NCBI RefSeq assembly: GCF_012933465.1
Contig: NZ_JABBND010000016.1
Span: 1 to 64,000 of the forward strand
Length of the DNA stretch: 64,000 bases
Origin: Actinomycetospora sp. TBRC 11914
GTDB lineage: Bacteria; Actinomycetota; Actinomycetes; Mycobacteriales; Pseudonocardiaceae
Reading direction: 5' to 3'
Shown here: one piece after another, positions 8,012 through 16,166 of the stretch
Layout: every line of letters starts with the position of its first letter
How positions within the stretch are numbered: the first letter of the stretch is position 1
Notes under the pieces: model-generated
Database searches by the model: none
What the model saw: the letters and a program-made list of their open reading frames with translations, nothing else
What the model was told of the DNA's origin: nothing
Program-made: the position numbers and the translations under genes

Positions 8012-9190
8012 ATGCCCGGCTCCGTCATCGTCTCCGGCGCCCGCACGCCGATCGGCAAGCTCTCCGGGGCCTATGCCGACCTCTCCGCGCAGCAGCTCGG
8101 GAGCACCGCGATCACGAAGGCCCTGGAGCAGGCCGGCATCTCCGGCGACCAGGTCGAGTACCTGATCATGGGCCAGGTCATCCAGGCCGGCGCCGGCCAG
8201 AACCCGGCCCGCAAGGCGGGTACCGACGCCGGCATCCCGATGTCGACGCCCTCGTTCACACTCAACAAGGTCTGCCTGTCCGGGCTCGACGCGATCGCGC
8301 TCGCCGACCAGATGATCCAGGCCGGCGACTACGACATCGTCGTCGCGGGCGGCATGGAGTCCATGACGGCGGCGCCCTACCTGCTGCCGAAGGCCCGCCG
8401 CGGCTACAAGTACGGCGGCGGCCAGATCATCGACGCCACCGAGCACGACGCCCTCACCGACGTCTACGACCACGAGTCCATGGGCGCCTCCACCGAGCGC
8501 TACTCCAAGGCGATCGGCCTGACCCGCCAGGCGATGGACGAGTTCGCCGCCCTCTCGCACCAGCGCGCCGCGGACGCGGCCAAGAACGGCCGGTTCGACG
8601 CCGAGCTCGCGCCGGTGTCCGTGCCGCAGCGCAAGGGCGACCCCGTCGTCGTCACCGAGGACGAGGGCGTCCGCGGCGACACCACCGCCGAGGGCCTCGG
8701 CAAGCTCCGCCCGGCGTTCGACAAGGACGGTGCCATCACCGCGGGCACGGCGTCGCAGATCTCCGACGGCGCCGCGGCCACCGTGGTGATGTCGGAGAAG
8801 AAGGCGAAGGAGCTGGGCCTCGAGGTGCTCGCCCGCATCGGGAACCACGGCTGGGTGGCCGGCCCCGACAACTCGCTGCTCTCGCAGCCGTCGCGGTCGA
8901 TCCTCAAGGCGCTCGAGCGGGAGGGCCTCGACGCCAAGCAGCTCGACCTCATCGAGATCAACGAGGCGTTCGCGGCGGTCGCGCTGCAGTCGATGAACGA
9001 GCTCGGCGTCGACTCCGACCTCGTCAACGTCGACGGCGGCGCCATCTCGCTGGGCCACCCGGTCGGCGCGTCCGGCGCCCGCATCGCGATCCACCTGGCC
9101 CACGAGCTCAAGCGCCGCGGCGGCGGCGTCGGCGCGGCCGGCCTCTGCGGCGGCGGCGGCCAGGGCTCGGCACTGATCCTGCACGTCTGA
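8012..9190 (+). CDS. phaA: Acetyl-CoA acetyltransferase (thiolase)
   Basis: 392 residues, full thiolase length. The acyl-enzyme cysteine is C88 in NKVCLSG; the second-half motifs NEAFAAVALQ, GGAISLGHPVGASGAR (His) and GLCGGGGQG (second Cys) are all present. It condenses two acetyl-CoA to acetoacetyl-CoA, the first step towards 3-hydroxybutyrate, or runs in reverse in degradation. AGGAGG lies seven bases ahead of the ATG. It lies downstream of the PhaC-like gene on the same strand, 211 bases away, with a possible promoter of its own. Symbol from neighbourhood; the same enzyme could be called atoB/fadA. Confidence 0.92.
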   Translation: MPGSVIVSGARTPIGKLSGAYADLSAQQLGSTAITKALEQAGISGDQVEYLIMGQVIQAGAGQNPARKAGTDAGIPMSTPSFTLNKVCLSGLDAIALADQMIQAGDYDIVVAGGMESMTAAPYLLPKARRGYKYGGGQIIDATEHDALTDVYDHESMGASTERYSKAIGLTRQAMDEFAALSHQRAADAAKNGRFDAELAPVSVPQRKGDPVVVTEDEGVRGDTTAEGLGKLRPAFDKDGAITAGTASQISDGAAATVVMSEKKAKELGLEVLARIGNHGWVAGPDNSLLSQPSRSILKALEREGLDAKQLDLIEINEAFAAVALQSMNELGVDSDLVNVDGGAISLGHPVGASGARIAIHLAHELKRRGGGVGAAGLCGGGGQGSALILHV

Positions 9191-9243
9191 GCGTCAGCGG
9201 TGTCGCACCGCAGACACTGAACGTCCGGAAAGCCACACCGTCA

Positions 9244-9278
9244 CACGGGCGGCCATCCCCTCGGGGTGGCCGCCCGTG
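9244..9278. terminator. GC-rich hairpin terminator after phaA
   Basis: CACGGGCGGCCA and TGGCCGCCCGTG form a perfect 12-bp stem with a further CCCC/GGGG pairing in the loop, 53 bases after the thiolase stop. No U-tract follows, as is common in actinobacteria. Confidence 0.7.
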
Positions 9279-9385
9279 GGCGTTCCGGGGTCCGGATCTC
9301 GCGGCCGCTGGGTTGCGTAGTGGCGTGGGACACGTGGAATCCTGCGCATGGGCGCACGGAACACGACACGTACGGGAGGGCGAAG

Positions 9386-10474
9386 ATGCCACAGGAAGTC
9401 CGGGGCGTGGTGTCCCGGGAGAAGGGCAAGCCGGTCACCGTCGAGACGATCGTGATCCCCGACCCGGGGCCGGGCGAGGCCGTGGTCGACATCCAGGCCT
9501 GCGGGGTCTGCCACACCGATCTGCACTACCGCGAGGGCAACATCGAGGACGCCTACCCCTTCCTGCTCGGCCACGAGGCCGCGGGGAAGGTCGAGGCGCT
9601 CGGTGAGGGGGTCGAGGGCCTCGAGGTCGGCGACTTCGTGATCCTCAACTGGCGCGCCGTCTGCGGGGTGTGTCGCGCCTGTCGCAAGGGCAAGCACCAC
9701 CTCTGCTTCGACACGCACAACGCCGCACAGCCCATGACGCTCAAGGAGACCGGCGAGGAGCTCAAGCCGGCCCTGGGCATCGGCGCGTTCGCCGAGAAGA
9801 CGCTCGTCCACTCCGGGCAGTGCACCAAGGTGAACCCCGACGTCGACCCGGCCGAGGCCGGGCTCATCGGCTGCGGCGTCATGGCGGGCACCGGCGCCGC
9901 GATCAACACCGGCAAGGTGGCGCGCGGCGAGACGGTCGCGGTGATCGGCTGCGGCGGCGTCGGTGACGCCGCCATCGCCGGCGCGGCCCTGGCCGGCGCG
10001 ACGACGATCATCGCCGTCGACACCGAGGACCGGAAGCTGGAGTGGGCCAAGGGCTTCGGCGCCACCCACGGGATCAACGCCAAGAACACCGACCCGGTCC
10101 AGGGCATCCGCGACCTCACCGACGGCTTCGGCGCCGACGTCGTCATCGACGCCGTCGGCATCCCGGCCACCTGGAAGCAGGCCTTCGAGGCCCGCGACCT
10201 CGCCGGCCGCCTCGTGCTGGTGGGCGTGCCCTCGCCGGACATGAAGCTCGAGGCCGACTTCCAGCCGTTCTTCTCCCACGGCGGGTCGCTGTCCTCGTCC
10301 TGGTACGGCGACTGCCTGCCCAGCCGCGACTTCCCGATGCTCGTGGACCTCGCGCTGCAGGGACGGTTCCCGCTCGACAAGTTCGTCACCGAGCGGATCG
10401 CCCTCGACGGCGTCGAGCAGGCCTTCGACAAGATGCACCAGGGCGACGTCCTGCGTTCGGTGGTGGTCTTCTGA
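9386..10474 (+). CDS. mscR: S-(hydroxymethyl)mycothiol dehydrogenase
   Basis: 362 residues, zinc-dependent MDR alcohol dehydrogenase class III type. Catalytic zinc ligands [10 protein letters not shown] and GHEAAG are present; the structural-zinc loop shows [15 protein letters not shown]; the NAD-binding site is [11 protein letters not shown]. The overall sequence, including NWRAVCGVC and [14 protein letters not shown], is that of the actinobacterial MscR/AdhE2 enzyme, which oxidises the formaldehyde-mycothiol adduct to S-formylmycothiol. ATG at 9386 follows GGGAGGG. The stop overlaps the ATG of the next gene (TGATG), so the two are translationally coupled, as in mycobacteria. Confidence 0.93.
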   Translation: MPQEVRGVVSREKGKPVTVETIVIPDPGPGEAVVDIQACGVCHTDLHYREGNIEDAYPFLLGHEAAGKVEALGEGVEGLEVGDFVILNWRAVCGVCRACRKGKHHLCFDTHNAAQPMTLKETGEELKPALGIGAFAEKTLVHSGQCTKVNPDVDPAEAGLIGCGVMAGTGAAINTGKVARGETVAVIGCGGVGDAAIAGAALAGATTIIAVDTEDRKLEWAKGFGATHGINAKNTDPVQGIRDLTDGFGADVVIDAVGIPATWKQAFEARDLAGRLVLVGVPSPDMKLEADFQPFFSHGGSLSSSWYGDCLPSRDFPMLVDLALQGRFPLDKFVTERIALDGVEQAFDKMHQGDVLRSVVVF

Positions 10475-11109
10475 TGGCGGACGACGGTCCGATCGAGAAC
10501 GTCGTCACGTCGGGCAAGTTCGAGCTCGACGGCGGGTCGTGGGACGTCGACAACAACGTCTGGCTCCTCGGGGACTCCGACGAGGTCGTCGTCATCGACG
10601 CGGCGCACGACGCGCAGGCGATCCGCAAGGCCGTGGGTGACCGCAACGTCACCGCGATCCTGTGCACGCACTCGCACAACGACCACGTCAACGCGGCGCC
10701 CGCGCTCTCGGACGCCCTCGACGCGCCGATCCTGCTGCACCCCGACGACCGCGTGGTCTGGGACCTCACCCACTCCGACCGGGAGCCGGACGGGCAGCTC
10801 GAGGACGGCGAGACGTTCACCATCGCCGGGATCGACCTCACGCTGATCCACACCCCGGGCCACTCGCCGGGGTCGGTGTGCTTCTACGCGCCGGACCTCG
10901 GCACGGTCTTCACCGGCGACACGCTGTTCAACGGCGGGCCGGGGGCGACCGGGCGGTCGTACTCCGACTACGGCGTCATCCTCGACTCGATCGCGGCGAA
11001 GCTGTTCACGCTGCCCGACGAGACGGTGGTGCGGACCGGGCACGGCGACGGCACCAAGATCGGCGACGAGGCCCCGCACCTCGAGGAGTGGAAGGCGGCC
11101 AAGGAGTAG
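10474..11109 (+). CDS. MBL-fold hydrolase partner of MscR
   Basis: 211 residues with a full metallo-beta-lactamase metal site: THSHNDHVN (HxHxDH), a histidine in HTPGHSPGS, the bridging Asp in FTGDTLF and a final histidine in RTGHGDG. Proteins of this group are encoded directly after mscR in mycobacteria (Rv2259/Rv2260 arrangement) and are thought to hydrolyse S-formylmycothiol to formate or otherwise complete formaldehyde removal; that activity is inference from context. Start codon shares one base with the mscR stop. Cytoplasmic, no signal peptide. Confidence 0.9.
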   Translation: MADDGPIENVVTSGKFELDGGSWDVDNNVWLLGDSDEVVVIDAAHDAQAIRKAVGDRNVTAILCTHSHNDHVNAAPALSDALDAPILLHPDDRVVWDLTHSDREPDGQLEDGETFTIAGIDLTLIHTPGHSPGSVCFYAPDLGTVFTGDTLFNGGPGATGRSYSDYGVILDSIAAKLFTLPDETVVRTGHGDGTKIGDEAPHLEEWKAAKE

Positions 11110-12251
11110 ACGAGGCCCGCCCGGACCAGGACTTCCCGGCCGACCCGTACCCCGGGATCGCGCCGGGGTGGTCCTTCGTCCACGACGACGCGACCGCCCG
11201 CCGGCTGACCCCCGACCCGGGGGCGGCCGGCGGCTGGCGTGTCGGGGGCAGGGCGCACGAGGGCAGGGCGCTCGACGCCTGGCTCGCCGCGCGGGGCGCA
11301 CCGCCGCTGGCCCGGCGCGTGCCGGTGCTCGCCTTCGGCTCCAACCGGTGCCCGTCGAAGATCACCTGGCTGCGCCGCGAGCTCGGGCTGGCCGGTCCCG
11401 TGGTGGTGCTGCGGGCCGCGGTGAGCGGGGTCGCGGCGGTCTGGGCCGCGGGCCGGCGGGCCCGGGACGGCGCGCGGCCGGCGACGCTCGCGGTCGTGCC
11501 CCCCGACGAGCCGCCCGAGGTCCACGGGGTGTGGCTCGCGACCCCGGAGCAGGTGGCGGTCCTCGACGTCTGCGAGGGCCGCGGCCGGCGCTACGCCCTG
11601 GCCCGGGTGCACGCCGCGCGGGTCCGCGGCACCGACGACGGCGTCGCGCTCGACCCGGTGCTCGCCTACTGGCCGGCCGACGCGATCCGCGCGCCGCTGC
11701 TCGTCGACGGCGCTCCCGTCCGCTGCCGGGACGTGGCGCAGGAGCGGGCGATCACGCTCGAGGGGGTGCCGGGCGACGTCGCCGACGGCGCCGCCACGGT
11801 GATCCCGTCCGGGAGCCCGGATCCCCGCGCGTGGCCGGCGCGCGTGTTCGTCTACGGCACCCTGCAGCCCGGGGCCTCCGCGTGGTGGCGGCTCGCCCCG
11901 GCCGCCCGGGAGACGTGGCCGGCCGTCGCGGCGGGACGGGTGCACGACACCGGGCGCGGCTACCCGGCGCTCGTCCGCGACGCCGGCGTGGGCGACGCCC
12001 TCGCGCCGGGCCACGTCGTCGAGCTCGCCGACCCGGTCGCCGCGCTCCCCGCGCTCGACGCCTACGAGGGGCCGGGCTACCGGCGCGAGCGCGTCGCCGT
12101 GTACCGGGCCGCGAACGCGGCCGACCGCTCGGCGGCCGCCCCGGCGACGGCGGCGTCGGGATCGTCGTCAGAGGCCGAGCTCTGCTGGGCGTGGATCTGG
12201 GACGGCCCGGCCGGCGACTGGCCCGTCGTCCACGGGTCGTGGCGGGGCTGA
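11088..12251 (+). CDS. Protein with two gamma-glutamylcyclotransferase-like domains
   Basis: About 387 residues. The first half has VPVLAFGSNRCP, the GGCT/AIG2 opening motif, and ends near VCEGRGRRYALARVH; the second half starts again with ARVFVYGTLQPGASAWW and contains YPALV and LDAYEGPGYRRERVAVY, where the Glu of the EGPxYRR motif is the usual catalytic acid. GGCT-family proteins release 5-oxoproline from gamma-glutamyl compounds. The start is uncertain: GTG 11088 overlaps the upstream gene by 22 bases and keeps a DFPADPYPG leader; GTG 11319 would begin at the first domain. The last 175 bases are antisense to a convergent membrane protein gene. Confidence 0.72.
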   Translation: MEGGQGVDEARPDQDFPADPYPGIAPGWSFVHDDATARRLTPDPGAAGGWRVGGRAHEGRALDAWLAARGAPPLARRVPVLAFGSNRCPSKITWLRRELGLAGPVVVLRAAVSGVAAVWAAGRRARDGARPATLAVVPPDEPPEVHGVWLATPEQVAVLDVCEGRGRRYALARVHAARVRGTDDGVALDPVLAYWPADAIRAPLLVDGAPVRCRDVAQERAITLEGVPGDVADGAATVIPSGSPDPRAWPARVFVYGTLQPGASAWWRLAPAARETWPAVAAGRVHDTGRGYPALVRDAGVGDALAPGHVVELADPVAALPALDAYEGPGYRRERVAVYRAANAADRSAAAPATAASGSSSEAELCWAWIWDGPAGDWPVVHGSWRG

Positions 12252-12685
12252 CGCGCCACCTCCACCAGCGCGTGCCGCGGTCCCGTCGCCGACGCCGCCG
12301 CCGACACCGTGATCCGCCCGCCGACGGGCACGAGCTCGATGTGCTCGCGCCGCGGACGGGGCTCGGTGACGCTCTCGTCGGCCGTCGGCTCCCCGTCGTG
12401 GTCCGCGGCCGGGCGCGGCGAGGGCACGACCCGCGCCACCAGGGCGCCCCGCCGCGGACCCACCGGGCGCCCGGCGGGACCGGCGGGACCGGCGAGGGCC
12501 GCCCGCCGGCCGAGCGACGTGGCCCGGACCAGGAGCGCCACCCCGGCGACGAGCGCGATCACCGCGATCCCGAACGCCACCACCGCGAGCAGCGGCGAGT
12601 GCAGCGGCGGAGCCTGCGAGAGCGCGATCGGCGTCGCGGCGACGAGCAGCGCCACCGTGACCACGAGGACGACCAGCAGCCGCAC
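12077..12685 (-). CDS. Small membrane protein of unknown function
   Basis: 202 residues. Two hydrophobic segments at the N-terminus (LLVVLVVTVALLVAAT and LLAVVAFGIAVIALVAGVALLV) are followed by a charged, Pro/Arg-rich cytoplasmic-type tail. Codons end in G or C almost throughout, including the part antisense to the GGCT-domain gene, so both frames look coding. GTG start at 12685 with a G-rich stretch upstream. I do not recognise a family. The C-terminal region beyond 12252 is the less certain part because it overlaps convergent coding sequence by 175 bases. Confidence 0.6.
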   Translation of the reverse strand: MRLLVVLVVTVALLVAATPIALSQAPPLHSPLLAVVAFGIAVIALVAGVALLVRATSLGRRAALAGPAGPAGRPVGPRRGALVARVVPSPRPAADHDGEPTADESVTEPRPRREHIELVPVGGRITVSAAASATGPRHALVEVARQPRHDPWTTGQSPAGPSQIHAQQSSASDDDPDAAVAGAAAERSAAFAARYTATRSRR

Positions 12686-12736
12686 CGCGTCCCACCCCCC
12701 ATGCGCCCCTGGCCGGCGCGATCACCGGCACATGCT

Positions 12737-12762
12737 GCTCCGTCCGGCCGTGCCGGCGGAGC
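12737..12762. terminator. Strong hairpin between membrane protein and acyl-CoA synthetase genes
   Basis: GCTCCG-T-CCGGC-CGT-GCCGG-CGGAGC folds into an 11-bp stem with one bulge. It lies about 150 bases after the synthetase stop, on the path of minus-strand transcription, and may end the SDR/synthetase transcript. Confidence 0.4.
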
Positions 12763-12911
12763 GTCCGTTCGGGGACGGTCACGTCACGATCGGGTGGCGC
12801 CGTCCCTCATGGACACGACGCCTCCGGGGCGGGCGAGTGACGCCGCTCGTCCGAGATCGCGATCCGTGGTCGCCGACGCCCGGAGCGTGATCACCCCGGG
12901 CCGCGGCGACC

Positions 12912-14471
12912 TCAGCTCTCGACCAGCTGGGAGCGGACGTCCGCCTTGAGCACCTTCCCGACGGTGGAGCGGGGCAGGTCGTCCCAGAACCAGACCTGCT
13001 TGGGAGCCTTGACGCTGCCGATCCGCTCCTTGGTGAACGCGATGAGGTCGTCGGGATCGGCGGAGGCGCCCGGCCGGAGCTGGACCGCGGCCACCACCCG
13101 CTCGCCCCACTTCTCGTCGGGCAGGCCGACCACGGCGCAGTCGGCGACCGCGTCGTGGGCCATCAGCGCCTGCTCGACCTCGGCCGAGTACACGTTGAAC
13201 CCGCCGGTGATGACCATGTCCTTGGCGCGGTCGACGATGAACAGCCAGCCGTCGTCGTCGAGGTAGCCGACGTCGCCGGTGTGGTGCCACCCGTGGGCCG
13301 AGACCTCGGCGGTCGCCTCCGGGTCCTCGTGGTACCCGGCCATGACCAGCGAGCTGCGGATGACGATCTCGCCGCGCTCGCCCCGGCCGAGCAGGCTCCC
13401 GTCCTGCGCCATGATGGCCACGGTGACCAGCGGCGACGGGCGGCCCGCGGACGCGAACCGCTCGGTGGCGAGCGACCCGTCGGCGTGCCGGTGCTCGGCC
13501 GGGCCCATCGTCGAGATCATCATCGGTGCCTCGGACTGCCCGAACAGCTGCGCCATCGGCCCGATCCGCTCGCAGGCGTCCGCCAGCCGCGCCGTCGACA
13601 TCGGGGCGGCGCCGTACCAGAAGCACTGCAGCGAGCGGAGGTCCGTCGTCGCCAGGTCGGGGTGGTCGAGGACCATGTAGATCAGCGTCGGCGGCAGGAA
13701 CGTGTGGGTCACGCGGTGCCGTGCGACCAGCCCGAGGAACCCCCCGACGTCGGGCGCGGCCATGACGACGATCTCCCCGCCCTGGGCGAGGATCGGGAAG
13801 CAGAGCACCCCGGCCGCGTGCGTCAGCGGCGCGAGCGCGAGGTACACCGGCCGGCGCTCGAGCGGGTAGGCCATGAGCGTGACCGCGGTCATCGTCTCGA
13901 GGTTGCGGTCGGTCAGCTGCACGCCCTTGGGCCGGCCCGTGGTGCCGCCGGTGCCCACGAGCGCGACGACCTCGTCCCCGGCCCGGCCCTCGTCGACGAC
14001 CACGTCGGACCAGGCGGGGTCCTCGGCGGCGGCCGCGAGCCACGCCTCGAGGCCCACGGCGCCCTCGACGGCCGGCTCGGGGTCGTCGAGGCACACCAGC
14101 GTGGTGAGCGCGGGCAGCTGCGGGGCGATCTCGGCGACGAGCGGGGCGAAGCTCGCCTGGAAGAGCAGCGCGGTGCAGCCGAAGAGCGCCAGCAGCTCCC
14201 GGTTCTCGCCGGCCGCGTTGCGGGGGTTGATCGGGCACCACACCGCCCCGGCGCGCGCGATCCCGAAGACGCAGGTGAACGACGTCGGGTGGTTCGCCGA
14301 GAGGATGCCGACCGGGTCCCCGGCGCCGACCCCGCCCCGGCGCAGCGCCCGCGCCACGTCGCGGGAGAGCGCGACGACCTCGTCGTAGGTCCGGGTCTCG
14401 CCGTCGAGGGTCAGACAGGGGGCGTCGCCGCCGAGCGACGCCCCCTTGTCCAGGTAGGACGCCAGGGACAT
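12912..14471 (-). CDS. Class I adenylate-forming acyl-CoA synthetase
   Basis: 519 residues. AMP-binding signature VGTGGTTGRPKGVQLT, then FGQSEAP (A4), TGDVGYLDDDGW (A7), VDRAKDMVITGGFNVY (A8) and the C-terminal lysine in PRSTVGKVLK (A10). The enzyme activates a carboxylate to an acyl adenylate and then a CoA thioester; the FGQSEAP substrate region does not identify the acid. Its ATG directly abuts the stop of the SDR gene, so the pair forms an operon driven from the promoter at 15319-15348. A fatty-acid or alicyclic/aromatic acid catabolic role under TetR control is plausible. Confidence 0.9.
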   Translation of the reverse strand: MSLASYLDKGASLGGDAPCLTLDGETRTYDEVVALSRDVARALRRGGVGAGDPVGILSANHPTSFTCVFGIARAGAVWCPINPRNAAGENRELLALFGCTALLFQASFAPLVAEIAPQLPALTTLVCLDDPEPAVEGAVGLEAWLAAAAEDPAWSDVVVDEGRAGDEVVALVGTGGTTGRPKGVQLTDRNLETMTAVTLMAYPLERRPVYLALAPLTHAAGVLCFPILAQGGEIVVMAAPDVGGFLGLVARHRVTHTFLPPTLIYMVLDHPDLATTDLRSLQCFWYGAAPMSTARLADACERIGPMAQLFGQSEAPMMISTMGPAEHRHADGSLATERFASAGRPSPLVTVAIMAQDGSLLGRGERGEIVIRSSLVMAGYHEDPEATAEVSAHGWHHTGDVGYLDDDGWLFIVDRAKDMVITGGFNVYSAEVEQALMAHDAVADCAVVGLPDEKWGERVVAAVQLRPGASADPDDLIAFTKERIGSVKAPKQVWFWDDLPRSTVGKVLKADVRSQLVES

Positions 14472-15260
14472 CTACATCCCCATGCCGCCGTCGACGGGCA
14501 GGCCGGCCCCGTTGACGAAGCGGGAGGCGTCGGAGGCGAGGAAGACCACGGCGTCGGCGATGTCGGAGACCTCGCCGAGGCGTCCCGAGGGCGTCAGCTC
14601 GACGACGGCGCCCACGGCCTCCTCGGGGCTGCCGAACAGCCCCAGGCCGGCGGTCTCGACGGCGAGCTTCTGGCCCATCGCGGTGGGGATGAGGCCGGGG
14701 TAGACGCAGTTGACGCGCACGCCGTAGCCGAGCTTGCCGGACTCGGCCGCCGCGATCCGGGTGAGCCGGTCGACGCCGGACTTGGTCGCCGAGTAGGCGC
14801 CGATGGAGGGGAAGGCGATGGTCGCCGCGACCGAGGAGACGTTGATGACGGCGCCGCCCCCGCCCGCCGGGCCGCCCGGGCGCATCGCGCGGAACGCGTG
14901 CTTGATGCCGAGCATGGTGCCGATGAGGTTGACCTCGAGCAGCCGCCGGACGTCGTCGGGCTCGGTGTCGACGAGCAGCTGGGTCACCTCGAGGCCGGCG
15001 TTGTTGACCACGACGTCGAGGCCGCCGAGCTCGCTGATCACCTGGCCGATCGCGGTCTCCCAGCCGGCGTCGTCGGTGACATCGAGGGCGACGAAACCGG
15101 CCCCCACCGAGGCCGCCGTCTGCTCGCCGAGGTCCTTCGCGACGTCGGCGATGACCACCGAGGCGCCGGCCGCGGTCAGCGCGCGGGCCATGCCCTCGCC
15201 CAGCCCCTGGGCCCCGCCGGTGACCAGCACCTTCCGTCCGGTCAGATCGAACGCACCCAC
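14472..15260 (-). CDS. SDR family oxidoreductase
   Basis: 262 residues. TGGAQGLGEGMA is the Rossmann glycine motif, followed by ADVAKD (NAD-preferring Asp after strand 2), NNAGLEV, SSVAATIAFPSIGAYSATKSG (Ser-Tyr-Lys) and PGLIPTAMG. It resembles 3-hydroxyacyl-CoA or alcohol dehydrogenases of beta-oxidation-like operons; substrate unknown. GTG at 15260 has GGGGAGGAG eight bases upstream. First gene of a two-gene operon with the acyl-CoA synthetase (no gap), divergent from the TetR regulator. Confidence 0.88.
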   Translation of the reverse strand: MGAFDLTGRKVLVTGGAQGLGEGMARALTAAGASVVIADVAKDLGEQTAASVGAGFVALDVTDDAGWETAIGQVISELGGLDVVVNNAGLEVTQLLVDTEPDDVRRLLEVNLIGTMLGIKHAFRAMRPGGPAGGGGAVINVSSVAATIAFPSIGAYSATKSGVDRLTRIAAAESGKLGYGVRVNCVYPGLIPTAMGQKLAVETAGLGLFGSPEEAVGAVVELTPSGRLGEVSDIADAVVFLASDASRFVNGAGLPVDGGMGM

Positions 15261-15318
15261 CCTCGCTCCTCCCCGCCGGACCCTCGCCGGGCCGGCACCT
15301 CGTCGTGCGACGCGGATC

Positions 15319-15348
15319 ACAGTAGGGAGGGTCTTGGACAGTCGTCAA
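15319..15348 (-). promoter_or_regulatory. Promoter of the SDR / acyl-CoA synthetase operon
   Basis: On the minus strand: TTGACG (15348-15343), 18-base spacer, TACTGT (15324-15319). The -35 lies inside operator-like palindrome B, so a bound TetR protein would block RNA polymerase. Confidence 0.6.
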
Positions 15349-15371
15349 GAAAAACCCTGACGGGTGTCAAG
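15333..15371. promoter_or_regulatory. Two TetR-type operator palindromes
   Basis: Two related imperfect palindromes with a CTTGAC-N4-GTC core are read on the minus strand. Site A at 15371-15357 is CTTGAC-ACCC-GTCAG; site B at 15349-15333 is CTTGAC-GACT-GTCCAAG. Their left ends are 22 bases apart, about two helical turns. They sit in the 162-base gap between the regulator and the operon. Confidence 0.55.
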
Positions 15372-15422
15372 GGATCCGGGTTAGCATCGTCGTCGTCTCG
15401 GCAGCCCTCGGGAGACCACCAC

Positions 15423-16037
15423 GTGACCAGCACCGATGCGCGCGGACGCCGCCGGCCGGCCGACAAGTTCGAGGACCGGCGGCGCGAGCTCGCGGACGCC
15501 GCCCTCCAGACGCTCGCCACCCTCGGCTACGCCCGCACGAGCCTGCGGGAGATCGCGCAGAACTCCGACTTCAGCCACGGCGTGCTGCACTACTACTTCC
15601 GCGACAAGGTCGAGCTGATCACCTACTGCGTGCAGCGGTTCAAGACGCAGTGCGTCGAGCGCTACGACGCCGTCGCCACCCACGCGACGGCGGCCGACGC
15701 GCTCGCCCGCGACGCCGGGGACGGGCTCGCGGCGACGCTGGAGAGCGACGCGCTCATGCACCGGCTCTGGTACGACCTGCGGTCGCAATCGATGTTCGAG
15801 GAGTCGTTCCGGCTCGACGTGGGCGAGATCGACGCCGGGCTCGAGCGGATGATCTGGCGGATCGTCACCACCTACGCGCACCTGTCCGGCCGAGAGCCGG
15901 CGTGCACCAGCGCCACCGCCTACGCGGCCTTCGACGGCCTCTTCCAGCAGGCCCTGCTCCGCCACCTCGCCGCCGACCCGGAGGCCCTGGACGACCTGCG
16001 GGCCGGCACCCGGCTCCTGCTCGAGCGCCTGGTGTAG
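15423..16037 (+). CDS. TetR family transcriptional regulator
   Basis: 204 residues. N-terminal helix-turn-helix region: RRRELADAALQTLATLGYARTSLREIAQNSDFSHGVLHYYFRDKVELITYCV, with the family-typical LHYYFRDK recognition end. The C-terminal 140 residues form the variable ligand-binding helical domain. GTG at 15423 follows CGGGAG. It is divergent from the SDR/synthetase operon, and the two palindromes between them make it the probable local repressor, with an acyl-CoA or related compound as likely inducer (inference). Confidence 0.88.
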   Translation: MTSTDARGRRRPADKFEDRRRELADAALQTLATLGYARTSLREIAQNSDFSHGVLHYYFRDKVELITYCVQRFKTQCVERYDAVATHATAADALARDAGDGLAATLESDALMHRLWYDLRSQSMFEESFRLDVGEIDAGLERMIWRIVTTYAHLSGREPACTSATAYAAFDGLFQQALLRHLAADPEALDDLRAGTRLLLERLV

Positions 16038-16049
16038 GCCTTCGGCCAT

Positions 16050-16166
16050 GTGAATGGATTTCGTCGTGGGAGCGACGAAATCCACTCACAAGCCGCCAGG
16101 TCAGGGCCGCGGCGGGACCTGCTGGTGTGAATGGATTTCGTCGCTCCCACGACGAAATCCATTCAC
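16050..16166. repeat. Twin inverted hairpins at a convergent gene junction
   Basis: Hairpin 1 (16050-16089) has 17-bp arms with one mismatch and the loop TGGGAG; hairpin 2 (16127-16166) has perfect 17-bp arms and the loop CTCCCA, the reverse complement of loop 1. Arms read GTGAATGGATTTCGTCG. The second hairpin contains the photolyase stop codon. They lie between the TetR and photolyase gene ends and probably act as a two-way terminator. The GGATTTCGTCGCTC part is also found in the palindromic element at 17613-17665. Confidence 0.88.

Noticed and set aside
12784-15348. 854-residue minus-strand frame across the SDR and acyl-CoA synthetase genes
   Set aside because: Out-of-frame shadow of two genes with clear catalytic motifs.
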